From: Pyxicephalus adspersus | Taxonomy: Eukaryota > Chordata > Amphibia > Anura > Pyxicephalidae | Length of the DNA stretch: 64,000 nt | Assembly: GCF_032062135.1 (NCBI RefSeq) | Contig: NC_092859.1 | Location: 124,908,991-124,972,990 of the forward strand | Direction of reading: 5' to 3' | Shown here: positions 36,026 to 46,639 of the stretch, in pieces | Layout of the letters: each line of letters opens with the position of its first letter | How positions within the stretch are numbered: the first letter of the stretch is position 1 | Program-made: the position numbers and the translations under genes | The notes under the pieces: generated by a model | Seen by the model: the letters and a program-made list of their open reading frames with translations, nothing else | The model's database searches: none | What the model was told of the DNA's origin: nothing

Positions 36026-36255
36026 CCCCACATGTCTGCATGGGTTTCCCAAGGATGCTCCGGTTTTCTGCCATATTCCAAAAACAAGCGATTAGGTTAT
36101 TTGGCTTCCCTCTCAAAATTGACCTTGGACCGTATTAATAACATATGGTTATTAATACATTAATACACACTATGGTAGGGACATTAGATTGTGAGCCCCT
36201 TTGAGGGACCGCTAGTGACATCACTGTGCTATGTTAGCTCTATATAAATACTGGA
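36026..36255 (+). mobile_element. SINE fragment (same family as 10385-10747)
   Basis: Plus-strand sequence runs from GTCTGCATGGGTTTCC and CTCCGGTTTTCTGCC through GAGCCCCTTTGAGGGACC to CTCTATATAAATACTGG. It parallels the minus-strand SINE at 10385-10747. The tRNA-like head is missing. Confidence 0.65.
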
Positions 36256-36833
36256 TAACATCTTTTGAAAATCTTCCATGGTATTTTCCAATTGTTTGGG
36301 TTTTTAATCTGGCATACTGTATTATTTATATTATCATACTCTATATATACTATATAATAATGATAATATACCATTTTGAATCAGGCCCTAGATCCCTGGC
36401 TACCAATTTTTATATTGAACAAATGTTACGCAAGTAAAATTTGGTTGCCATGTATACATCCTCTGAAAATAGAACACTAGGATCTCTGGCTACCAATTTT
36501 TGTTATTATAGAAGCAATTTTGTACAACTTGTATGCATTGGCAAACATTCGGTTGCCATGTGCACAAATTCTTAAATAAAACACTACCTCTAACACTAAA
36601 GCTACATGTACAGCACTGTAATTTATTGTGTATCAACCAGTCAGAAAAATGGTCTCCATTAGTCTATCTAATTCACAGAAATTGATATGTCATTATTTTT
36701 TATTTGCTACTGTACATCATTCACTATAAAATATAGTATTCTATCAAAATAAAGGTCCAGTTCAAAAAAAAGTTTTGATGTTAAATCACTGCTGTCACAA
36801 TATAATAGGAGTGGCAAAAGTAAGCAATATATA

Positions 36834-36842
36834 TATATATAT
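36834..36842. repeat. Short AT microsatellite
   Basis: Alternating TA tract, roughly 36826-36842, just downstream of the candidate BMP 5' exon donor. Confidence 0.6.
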
Positions 36843-36876
36843 CACACTAACCAAAGCAATTGAAGGTTATACTTAC

Positions 36877-37033
36877 ATTTCGTGAATAGGCTGTACTGTA
36901 AGGAAGCAGGATGCACGGATTGTGTAATAAGTTTTGAGTAATTGAAATGTTGTCCCAGTAATTACTGATGATGTTGCAGATCAGGCTAAATATTAGTTTC
37001 CTCTTTTCCAACAAACAGATCTTTTAAATACAG
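36877..37033 (-). other. Candidate noncoding first exon of the BMP7-like gene
   Basis: On the minus strand this segment follows a TATAAAA box by about 30 bp and ends at a strong donor, GAAAT|GTAAGTAT (GT at 36876-36875). It has no long open frame, as expected of a 5' UTR. Spliced to the acceptor at 32183 it would give a short leader before the BMP start codon. This is inference from splice and promoter motifs only. Confidence 0.33.
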
Positions 37034-37059
37034 ATACAGGCAATGTCTTTGTGGAGATG

Positions 37060-37066
37060 TTTTATA
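37060..37066 (-). promoter_or_regulatory. Candidate TATA box upstream of the BMP7-like gene
   Basis: Minus-strand TATAAAA in the context GGGAAACTTATAAAACATC. It would place a start site near 37030. A second TATAAG-type motif lies further upstream near 37100. Isolated TATA words are common in AT-rich DNA, so confidence is low. Confidence 0.3.
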
Positions 37067-37539
37067 AGTTTCCCCAGGGCACAAGGGATAAGTCCTTTCT
37101 TATATGAGGAGGGGCATCAGATCAGCAAGGTGTTCAGAGAAGGTGGTCGCTCAGTCCAGTACTGAACCAAGATAAACTCTGAAAAGAAAAATATGGCAAG
37201 CATTTTAAAGGGTCAGGGGGATCTTCTTTACCTGTGGATCTTAAAAAGTGGGAGGGGGTGAAAAACTCAGACACACCTTTGTAAACCCTAAACATTGAGC
37301 CTACTTCTGCAGTGAATGGGTGTGATCTCTAATTTGCATTCACAGGTACAAAACAATGGGACATTGCAGACACTATTTTAGATTGGTAGAACCATATTGT
37401 AGTGTAAAACAGCAGATTGAACCACAAACACAAAATATAAACAAACACAAAGACATTCTGTCCAGGCAAGGAAATCCTTTCAGGAATGATCAAGCAAATG
37501 CTTTTATCTATAAGAATCTTTAGGTTACCTATTATTATT

Positions 37540-37551
37540 ATTAATATTATT

Positions 37552-37584
<33 letters not shown>

Positions 37585-37640
37585 CAGGATTTATATAGTG
37601 CCAACATATTACACACAGCTGTACATTAAATACCTACCGT
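37540..37640 (-). mobile_element. L2 LINE 3' tail fragment with ATT/AAT microsatellite
   Basis: AAT repeats followed by AAACAGGATTTATATAGTGC and CAACATATTACACACAGCTG, then ACATTAAATAC. Read on the minus strand this is the L2-type 3' end (GCACTATATAAATCCTG) running into an ATT microsatellite. Confidence 0.7.
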
Positions 37641-37988
37641 GTTCTACAAAGTCATTGTGGGAGGGGAGCAATTACCAACGAGTATGCTTTTGGGATGTAG
37701 AAGGAACATATTTATTATTATTATTGTAAACTTTTTGGGAACATCCAAAAGTTTACAATAATAACACAAAATAAATGTTTTAAAAACAGCTCATTTAGAA
37801 GAAAAAAAGGGTTCCTGGGTTACCATTTTCAGTTGCCAGAAATAGGTTTTTGGTTTGGGTGTATTTTGGGTGCAATTGGTCATCAAAGTGCTACAATATA
37901 GATTCCTATTGTAAGAACCAAGAAGCCATTATGACACATATCAAAAATAAATGTATAGTCTGCACAGCCTTGGTCTAACAAAAGAACT

Positions 37989-38180
37989 GGCAATGTAGAG
38001 AAAAAAGCTCTCCAAGACTAGCGAAGATTGGAAAACTTGGGTGATCCAGCAAACCTGGAATGATTTTGGTCAAGGATTGAAAACATTTGCCAAATAATAA
38101 GAAAGGATTTTATAAAATCCATATCAGGTTTGCTGGATCATCCCAGGATAGTCTTGGAGATTTTTATTAAATCAGGCCCA
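37989..38180. mobile_element. About 200-bp MITE (AAAGCTCTCCAAG family), copy 3
   Basis: Starts AAAGCTCTCCAAGACTAGCG and ends CAGGATAGTCTTGGAGATTT. The interior has GGGTGATCCAGCAAACCTGG on the left and CAGGTTTGCTGGATCATCCC on the right as inverted arms. Confidence 0.72.
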
Positions 38181-38714
38181 TTGTGTCTGACTAATTGTAT
38201 GTGCAAACCATTTAAACAGCATATCCTCATATAGAAGTTGAATGGCTAAAAGGGAAGCAAAATAATTTTTTATATATTTAGATTTAGGAAAAGTTATGGG
38301 AAAGTGTGGGGGATGAAAAAAGGGGGGAGAGGGTTTAGAAGCAGGAGGGATTGATGACAGGGGCAAAATAAGTCCCCTACCTGGATTGCACAGCTTACTT
38401 ATTGGACTCCGCCAATGTGTCATACATTATAGATATAGTAAGAACCAGCAAAATATAGATCTATAGTACCATTTTCTCTTGTGAAATTGATGCATTATTT
38501 GTATGGTTGACCTAGTTGGTATTGAGATCTGATTCACAATTTAGCGATCTATTGCAGTGCATTTATGCATGTTAACATTAACACATTATTGGCACTAAGG
38601 CAGCCCGTGCAACACAACAAAAACACATACAGTCCTTTAGCTTTTAGCAAAGCAGCATAGTACAATGCATGGTATGTGTGTTGTGAATTGCACTATACTG
38701 TACAGTGTCTAAGA

Positions 38715-38992
38715 CAGCAGTCACCAACCGGTGGTCTGTAAGAAAATGTTGGTGGTCCGTGGCTCTGGCCAGTGCACCCCCCAGCGGGGTCAGGATAAGG
38801 ACCCAGCTGGGGGACGCACTGACCAGAGCCATGGACCATGTCCTTCGTATGAATGGCAGGCTCAGACCTGCAAAGGGAGGGTGGGTTCTGGCATCTTGAC
38901 GTCACTCTGGGGGAAGTGACATACGGCTCCCCGCATGGTCCAAAGTCTGTAAATTTAGTGGTCTGTGACCTCCAAAAGGTTGGCGGCCACTG
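38715..38992. mobile_element. hAT-like MITE with a strong internal hairpin
   Basis: The left end CAGCAGTCACCAACC and the reverse complement of the right end, CAGTGGCCGCCAACC, form terminal inverted repeats of the CAGTGGT-type seen in hAT elements. Inside, 38748-38790 pairs with about 38793-38837 almost perfectly (GGCTCTGGCCAGTGC against GCACTGACCAGAGCC). This explains the mirror-image open frames on both strands. Flanks GTCTAAGA and TCTTAGGA are only a weak 8-bp duplication. Confidence 0.72.
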
Positions 38993-39009
38993 TCTTAGGA
39001 CATCATTCA

Positions 39010-40960
39010 CAATATACAGGTTTGTCACAGTAACATGCATTGCTGCAACACACAAGTGGGCATGAACTCTAAATGTTCATGCCTCATGGATATATTAGTC
39101 AGCAAATTATATCTCTTTTAGTAAAATATTATGAATCTAGACCCAACCAGCCATTAAAAGCAAGCCAGCTTCTATGTAATGATGAAAATTGCATGACACC
39201 ATCAACACTTCAAGCAGCAGTTTGCCTTCTTCACATAAGGAGCCACAGGATCGTGTTTTAATTTAGGTTTAAAAAAAATCTGTACCATTACTAATTCCAA
39301 ACTACATAGGGCCGTAAGTACTTCTGAAAAGCATTAATATCTAATAATTATCAAGTTCTGATAATACATTAATGAAGTGATAGTAATTGCTCAGCTGAGA
39401 TTGTTGCATGATTCAAATCACCGCACAGCATCCTCATAGGCTATGGTGCATTAGCAATCGCATTGGGAGATTACATCTGTACAAAAAGAAATCCATAGGT
39501 TTGGAAAATGTAATTTGATTTTCCATTTTTATATCTGATTTTTCATTTTATCTTAGATTGCGTGACACATTGTAATACTTCATATTCATGTATATTGACA
39601 TTCATTATTCTGAATTTTACAAGCAAATTATATGGACCTTGGTATGACAGTTTTCAATATTAAATGTATTCTTGTTCACCACTGTATTGCATTTAGCTCT
39701 GCTGAATTTTGATGAATTGACCAGCACTTTACAATTTAAATCTACTTAAAGAAGGCTCTTTGGGTATATAAAGGCTACACTGCAGATGAAATTGCTGGAA
39801 ACTACCATAGGCTGGAAAGCCAAGGTATCTATCTTAGAGATGCAAGTAAAATGCTACTTATCAACTTGTAGCATATCACCCTCAACCATCAAAAAGTAAT
39901 AAATGGGGGTGTAATGAGGGAGTCACTACTACCCCCTACCAAGTGTTTAATCTCTTGTTCAGTAGCACAGTGGTTGCGGGAAGACGAGCGCCTGGAATGG
40001 TGCGAACCACCAGGAACTATTGGAGAACTATCTGAATTTAGTCTTACATGGGAGAGATTCATGTGAATGCTGTCATGTATTTCTCCGATTCCCAAATACT
40101 GCCACATGCCATTAATACACTAATATACTCCCTAAACAAATGTATGTATACTCTGTATTTTCCAAGGTTTCCTTACCATTTGTAAATAGCAAACTTGGGT
40201 AAATAGTGGTGAGATGGGATTACAATAGACATCAGGATTACTGGGTGTGCTACTGCTTGTAAACAATGGTGTCAATGGACTGGACTGATAATGTCTTTAA
40301 GCCCCCCTAGAATATTTGCAAACCATTGTATGTACTTATCAAGAGGATGTTTCAATATTTTAATTCTCATTATCTTAAAACATGTTTATTTAAATTGAAG
40401 TGTTGTAACAATTGTTTACCTATAATTTGCTTTTTTACAAGATCTATTCTAAATTAGTACAAAAGTTCACTAGCAGCCTATCCGGATAAAAACATTAGGT
40501 AACTAAATTTTCCCTAAAAGGTTTAGGTGTAATGTGAGTACATAAACCCTTTCAGTAATGAGACACCTTATCAGACATTTGCTATGTAATTTAGGATAAC
40601 GATAACAAACAAGTTAGCAATGATCTTGCTGACCCCACAATTCATTGCTTGTACCATGAAATACATCTATTTATTTGTACACCTACGCACTTTGCTATAA
40701 GTAATGAGTTTAGATTCACAGCTTCAGCTTTAGTTTTCATAGAGCCATAAAATACATAATCCTTCATGGCATTTTTGGAAAAAAATATTTATCAAGCCTG
40801 ATATACAGAGAATTATTTATGGGTTTACCCAGCAAGATACATTGATTTTTAACTGAAACAGTTTCAGATATCAGCACAACAGTAGCTATATTTAATGACC
40901 CTAGAGTATTGTAAAACTGTATAAACCTTAGTGTATATATTCACTTTTTTATTAAAATAG
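39010..40960. other. Intergenic, no gene seen
   Basis: AT-rich sequence with no recognised repeat or coding signal. A compact repeat-free block near 40540-40650 contains several GATAA/TTATC-like words. Short open frames on both strands are not supported. Confidence 0.45.
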
Positions 40961-40964
40961 GATT

Positions 40965-41417
40965 AGGCCTTGGCTCCTGGTAGTTTTTTGTTTAGCTTAC
41001 ATTGCATGGCGCATGTAGTGCTGAATATAGAGCCAGCCACTGGGGACAATGTAACTTCTGCACAGGACTTACATCAGTACATCTATTGGCTGAAAATGAT
41101 TGCTGTGCTTTTGCAGTACGCCATGAAGTTGGCAGTGAGAATGGGGGCTTCCTAGAATGCAAGGACGACAGGATCCCAGTGGCTGCACATAGGAAAGTCT
41201 GCGCCAAAAATCAGCAAGTATGTGCTGTGCATACTTACATTGCAGAAATTTACCACCCCCCATGCAGCCCCCATGGAGTTGATGGTGAAAATGACCAATT
41301 CCTACAAGGCAGTGATGCCGGGATCCTGGCGGCTGCACGCACAACAGTCTTAAGTATGCTGGGCATACTTCCGGATCATGGCAGAAGTTTACCACCAATG
41401 AGTACAGTTCCACTTTA
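40965..41417. mobile_element. Unclassified dispersed repeat with an internal tandem duplication
   Basis: GC-richer than its flanks. It has two diverged copies of a 120-130-bp unit (41128-41257 and 41278-41396). Both copies start GTTG, contain GGATCC(C/T)..GGCTGCAC, and end TTTACCACC. The right border AGTTCCACT|TTAA resembles the end of the TTAA-MITE family (reverse complement AGTGGAACT). Overlapping open frames on both strands follow from the composition. Confidence 0.6.
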
Positions 41418-43224
41418 AGTAAGAGAAGTGCATTACTCATTACATATAGGTTTGGCACCCAGCTACAGCTATACAAATACAGTGTAACACACTTCTCAAA
41501 GGTGTCTAAATGTAGTAAATTGAACTAAACTTGTGTGCATAACAAAACTTTACTGCAATTTTTACTTTGTTGGTAATTAAAATTAATTTGCAGCCATAAA
41601 TGATCCATACAATTTACTCCTTACATTTTCTTTATTTGGTAATTCCCAGACAATACTCTAAATCTATTAACAATGACCTCTTATTATATGCAAATTGTAT
41701 TTTTCACTCAGTTGAAAGGTCTCTAAACAAGCTTTAACTTTTTGAAACAAAAACAAAAAGGTGTCAAAAAAGTCAAGGAATATAAATGTCTAATTAAAGG
41801 AGGTCCATATAACTGATCACATTATTAACCCCAGCACAGAGATAATAGTAATGGAAATTTCACTGCTTCACAGCATATTTTATAGATGTCAGCACTGTGT
41901 GAATCAGCTTGACCTCCATCCTGTATAATTACTTTTCTGTCAGCCCTGGATAAGACCCTGAAGTTAAGGGTGCCATGCTGGTAGGGACCAGTTGTTGTAA
42001 ATTAATGAAGATCAGAAAACAGGAGGGGTATCCATGCTGGGAAAAACTATTCCAAATTTTGAAATGTTGATGGGCCATCAGAGAACATTACAGATAATGA
42101 AGAATTCTAAATATTGAAATGCAGCATGATTGACTTGCTTTGAATGGCTAACATTTTGTATAGGAAAGAAATATATTATATAGAATTATATTGACATTTA
42201 TTAGCTTGATATTCATAGAGAATCGCTCACTGTTATGGTAGAATAGGATTTAATACATTGAACACATATAAAATGTGAAACATATTCTCATTCCATTTAT
42301 TCTTATGTTCTGATCATAGAAGGAAAAAATCTACCTATGAGTTCAAGTCTTTGCAATTACTTTTTATTGACTTTTTGATGCTGAACTGAAATTAAATGGC
42401 TAGAGATTTTACAGGGTGCTTTCACGTTTTTTTGGTGCTTTAACTCTTCATTATTTGCAGTGGCAGAATAAGAACAAACAGGGCCATAGGCAGGATGATT
42501 GGGTGGGGGGCAACCTAAGTTTCATATCTTTGCTCGGTGCTTGAAAAACGGACATGCTGGGTCTGAAGTATTGAAATAACCAAGCGAAGCATTGCCAAAG
42601 TCAGTTTGTCACATTTGTGGCAACCAATTAAATAATATTTACTTCCGTGTGCAGTTGGGAATGAAGTGAAATTTATAGAAGACACAAACTGCAGAACTCA
42701 ATTCTTGACTTTTCTCTGTAAACACTTTCCAGCCTCTGTAAATTCAGTTGTAAACTTTGCAAAAACTGCCTAAATCTAAATTACTAATTGACTTTCCCTT
42801 TCCTACATTACATTTATGGAAATAATTGTCAAGTGCACAACATTGGTGTCTGTACTTAGACATTCTAGGTATACTAGAAAAAAAGAGGGACCACTCTTAT
42901 GTAAATAAACAAAACTGGTGCCCCCTTTTTGCATTTGCTCAATAAAATGTTCATGTGTGTCTAGGATTGATGTGATAGAATAATACCTGCCTTGTTCCTT
43001 GGTCCCATGTAATCCAGCACACAGTTACTGTACATGATGATACTGAGGTAGTAACATGATTGGAAAGTTGAGGGTATAGAGAACCTCTTGTCACTATGCA
43101 GCAATGGGCACGAAGTTTGCTGGAATTTGGTGTAAAGTATTACTCCACTAATGAATAATTTAAGTAAAACATATTACCTAAATTTCCTGCAGTTATGGCA
43201 AAACATTCACACATAAGGTGGAAT
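41418..43224. other. Intergenic, no gene seen
   Basis: AT-rich DNA without recognised coding or repeat structure. Confidence 0.45.
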
Positions 43225-43425
43225 TGAAAAGGACGTTCCCCCTGTAGATACAAAAGATTGTAAGCTCTTCGGGGGAGGGTCATCTCCTCCTGTGTCACTG
43301 TCTGTATCTGTCTGTCATTTGTAAGCCCTATTTAATATACAGTGCTGCATATTGATGATGATGATTATTATTATTAACAATAATAATAATAATAACAATA
43401 TTAATAATATTATCCCATACCTAAA
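43225..43425 (+). mobile_element. L2 LINE 3' UTR fragment with ATT/AAT tail
   Basis: Plus-strand sequence AGATTGTAAGCTCTTCGGGG, then CATCTCCTCCTGTGTCACTG and TCTGTCATTTGTAAGCCC, ending in a GAT/ATT/AAT microsatellite. This matches the minus-strand 3' end of the longer LINE at 48890-49755. Confidence 0.72.
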
Positions 43426-45052
43426 TAACTGTATAAGTAAATTTGTAAATACGTAAAAATAAAATTGAGTCTCAAAGCAGCTTGAAGGACCCTCTAAAGT
43501 TAAAGACAAGGTTTGTTCACTTTTTTCCTTGTGAGGTTTTATAAATGGACACATAGAACAAACAAATATCAGATACATTTAAAACATCTGCTTTACTGGT
43601 AACGAAGAGGTTAATGTTAATGGCTCATCGCTTGCACACAACTGCAAGAGCTAATAAATGTCTAAAATTATTAGCATGATACCATGGTGTGAACATTAGG
43701 GCCTAAGCTCCTCTGATGAAGATGGATGTGAATAGCTTAGTGTATAGCACAGTATTACAAGCAAAATTTGACAAAGCTTTATAAATAGGGACAAGACCTT
43801 TTATGGAAAAAAAACAATACTGAATAGGAAAAGTATAAAAAATCAAGTCTATTCCTCTGCTTACTCCCTTCCATATCCCTGCACTAAGTGTAATCCTTCC
43901 TTTGTTATAATGGAATAGAACTTTTACTTGTGCTACTAGAAACTTTGCTATGGAGTTCTAATAGTAACATTTGCCACAGAGCACTAAAGAGTCAGCAAAC
44001 AACAAAGCAAGAACCAACCTTTGCCAGGCTGAGTGTAGGTGGGCCTCTCCGTCCACCTAGGCTTCATTTTAGACTGTTTTGTGGGAAATATTTTGGCCAA
44101 GTCATTTTTTTTAAATTTCAGATTGAGTTCAACTTTGTCCCAAACTTTTCATTTTTACTTCTGGATTGATAAGGAACTTTATTTCACTGGCCTTCTATTC
44201 TTCAATATCAACAAATACAGGTCGCTAGAGTGGTTCTTTCTGCAAGTCAATTCAAACAGCAAAGATGGCAGCATTCACTGTTCTTTGAAAATCCCATTAC
44301 TTACTGACACTGCACCGGGGGCACAGTGGTTCCCATTATCAAAGCAACTAATGGAGCAACTAAAAAACTGCTTCAGTGCGACTTCAGTGCTTTGGTTGTA
44401 AAAAGCCAAAATTGCTCCGCAGTGCTATTCAGCCTATTCAGCATTTTCAGGACAGACAGAATTTTCAAAAGAAGAATCATTGGAAATTTACATGTTTCTA
44501 TTTATTATTTAATACTGATAAAAAAATTGAATTCCTAAACCTCATCATCACTTTATAGGCTACCTACATGGAAAGAAATGATAAACTACAGATGTTTGTC
44601 ACAATTGTGCATTACCCTCCCATATCTGGGGAGCACTCAGATCAGAACAATCCGGGTTATGTGAACACCAGCTGAGATATATGCTTAGAAGACATCAGTT
44701 CATGCTTGCCAATATTCTGTTTTGTGTATGACCAACCTACCTAAAAATCCCAAGAACCTAACAAATACTTTCCCTGGAGCCTAACGAAGGAAAAAACATA
44801 TGCAAAAGAATGACAACTATAATCAGCCTCTAACAATTACCATCAGTTATTCCAGTCCATACATTTTCTGCATATTGAACTAGAAGATTCTTAAACAATC
44901 TTATATCAAAAGCTTTGTTGCCCAGACATCTATTTCTGACTAAAATATTACATTTTTATGTATACACAGACCAAATCAAAATGTTTTTATCTTTTTGTAC
45001 CAATAAATTCTGGTAAATTATACACAAAAATTTGCATAGTTGATATAATTGA
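43426..45052. other. Intergenic, no gene seen
   Basis: AT-rich DNA. Open frames at about 43930-44558 have no recognisable domain and overlap one another in different frames. Confidence 0.45.
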
Positions 45053-45547
45053 TAGGGATGAGTGAGCGAGTTTTTAAAACTCGATCTCGCGGCAAATTCA
45101 GCCGTTCTCACTTACCGAAATTGAAAGCAAGAATGGCCGGTGTAAATTCACCGATCGAGCTCGAATTTAAAAAAAAAAAAAGATTGCGGGCTGCATTCAT
45201 TGATCAGCACAGTGTGCGATCCCCAGCACTAGAGGTTAAATGTGGACAAGTCTCCCCATTCAGCCAATCAGGGAACACTAGAGGTTTTAAATGGGGGAAC
45301 TTGTCCCCATTTAACCTCAATGAATGCGGCCATGGTCGCATTTAATGAGAACAGTGAGCGATCACCAGCACTAGAGGTTAAATGTGGACAATTCTCCCCA
45401 TTCAGAAAATCAGGGAGCACTAGAGGTTTTAAATGGGGAAACTTGTCCCCATTTAACCTCTAGTGCCGGGGATCACCTTAATGAATGCGGCCATGGTTGC
45501 ATTTATTGAGAACAGTGTGCGATCACCAGCACTAGAGGTTAATTAAC
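45053..45547. mobile_element. hAT MITE copy 2, right end truncated, internal tandem duplication
   Basis: Starts TAGGGATGAGTGAGCGAG, like copies at 29032 and 60456, followed by the shared TCTCGCGGCAAATTC-type sub-terminus. The interior repeats a 140-150-bp unit (from about 45218 and again from about 45358) containing CACTAGAGGTTAAATGTGGA and TTGTCCCCATTTAACCTC. It breaks off in the CACTAGAGGTTAATTAACC palindrome with no matching right terminus. Repeating + frames across it (45049-45463) come from the duplication. Confidence 0.82.
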
Positions 45548-45569
45548 CAAAATTATTAACTCACAGAGG

Positions 45570-46360
45570 GCTGGATTTAAAATCACAAAGAAAATCAAAG
45601 TAAAAAAACTAAAATCACAGAATGATCATACTTGTGTGAATTACATCACAACAAATATATGAAATAATGTGCCTCAGTAGTTTATGTAACCCCCACATGC
45701 CTGTATGTGTTCCCAACAATGCCCGGGCATGCTTTGATGGGACAACAGATAGTGCCCAGGATTATCACCCCCAGACCTGGAAAGTCTGTAATGCTACTTG
45801 GTGGAGTAAGATGGACCAATAGATATTGTCCCAGTGAATCTCTAATGGATTCAGGTCTGGGGAATGGGAAGGTAGTCAATAGCATTACTGCCTTTATCAT
45901 TCAAAAACTGCCTACGTACTTTGGCCACAAGAGGCTAGGCATTGCCCTGCACTAGGAGGAACTCAGGCTCGACCGAACCAGTGTAAGATCTTAGGATTTT
46001 CTCCCGGTACCTAACAGCAATCAGGGTACCAATAGCTAGCACACAGAGGTCTATGCCACCCTCCGAGGATATGACTCCCCCCCCCCAGACCATTACTGAT
46101 GCAATGCCAGCTGGTTATGTTGAATGGTGCTGCAGGCAGTATAACATTCACTACTCCATCTCCAGACTCATTCAAGCCAGACGCATGTGTGAGTGTGAGT
46201 CTGCACTCATCTGCTCATCTGTGAGAGAATAGAGTGCCAATGAATGGTGAACTTGCCAAATCTGTTTTTCCCCAGCAAACGTCAAATAAGCAGCATGGTG
46301 CTGTGGGCACAGTTTCTACTACAGGATGTCAGGTCCATATGTTACCCTCAAGTGAAATGG
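45570..46360 (-). pseudogene. Tc1-like transposase fossil
   Basis: Minus-strand reading yields decayed DDE_3-type transposase wording: EFLLVQGNA (family FLLMQDNARP, with the catalytic Asp reading Gly here), AIDYLPIP, then, after a frameshift, PDLNPLEIHWDN (family SPDLNPIEHIWD). Several stops and frameshifts are present. Tc1/mariner transposases cut and paste their own element between TA dinucleotides. Borders are approximate, and the C-run at about 46078-46086 interrupts the frame. Confidence 0.7.
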
Positions 46361-46500
46361 GAGGAACCAGAGCTAAATTTCAAGTGTTGCTGCACAAGGT
46401 CTGAATATTTATGTAAATGTGATAATTCAGTTATTTATTTTTAATAAATTTACAAAAATCCTGTTTTTACTTTGTCATTATGGGGTACTAGTGTAGCACT
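46361..46500. mobile_element. Tc1-like terminal region fragment
   Basis: The stretch AGGTCTGAATATTTATGTAA, followed by ATTCAGTTATTTATTTTTAA and CTTTGTCATTATGGGGTAC, matches from memory the terminal noncoding part of Tc1-like elements of fish and frogs. It abuts the transposase fossil but may be a different element. Confidence 0.45.
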
Positions 46501-46545
46501 GTATGTATGTGTACACACACACACATATACACATACACATATACA
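46501..46545. repeat. CA/TA microsatellite
   Basis: GTATGTATGTGTACACACAC followed by CACATATACACATACAC: an alternating purine-pyrimidine tract. Confidence 0.75.
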
Positions 46546-46639
46546 TGTTGGATTTTGTATACGTACTGGTAAAAAAGTGCACAAAAAAGGCCAATCGTAA
46601 TTATCTTGCATATTTCCCTACTCTATTTCAGCCTTTTTT

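Larger units (their letters stand above)
32185..36874 (-). other. Possible 5' UTR intron of the BMP7-like gene / upstream region
   Basis: About 4.7 kb of noncoding DNA between the acceptor before the ATG and the candidate donor near 36876. It contains an assembly gap (33570-33746), two copies of a 200-bp inverted-repeat element, a SINE fragment and a repeat-free part around 34080-34350. If the upstream exon is not real, this is simply 5' flank. Confidence 0.4.

Noticed and set aside
41002..41476. Overlapping open frames of 138 (+) and 135 (-) codons
   Set aside because: They run through a dispersed repeat with an internal tandem duplication. Mirror frames on both strands and no protein similarity argue against a gene.
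43930..44558. Cluster of overlapping + strand frames, considered as an exon cluster
   Set aside because: Three frames overlap in different phases, none has conserved wording, and no acceptor/donor pair fits.
45049..45463. Repeating + strand peptide SPALEVKCGQ in two frames
   Set aside because: Produced by the tandem duplication inside a hAT MITE, so not a repeat protein.
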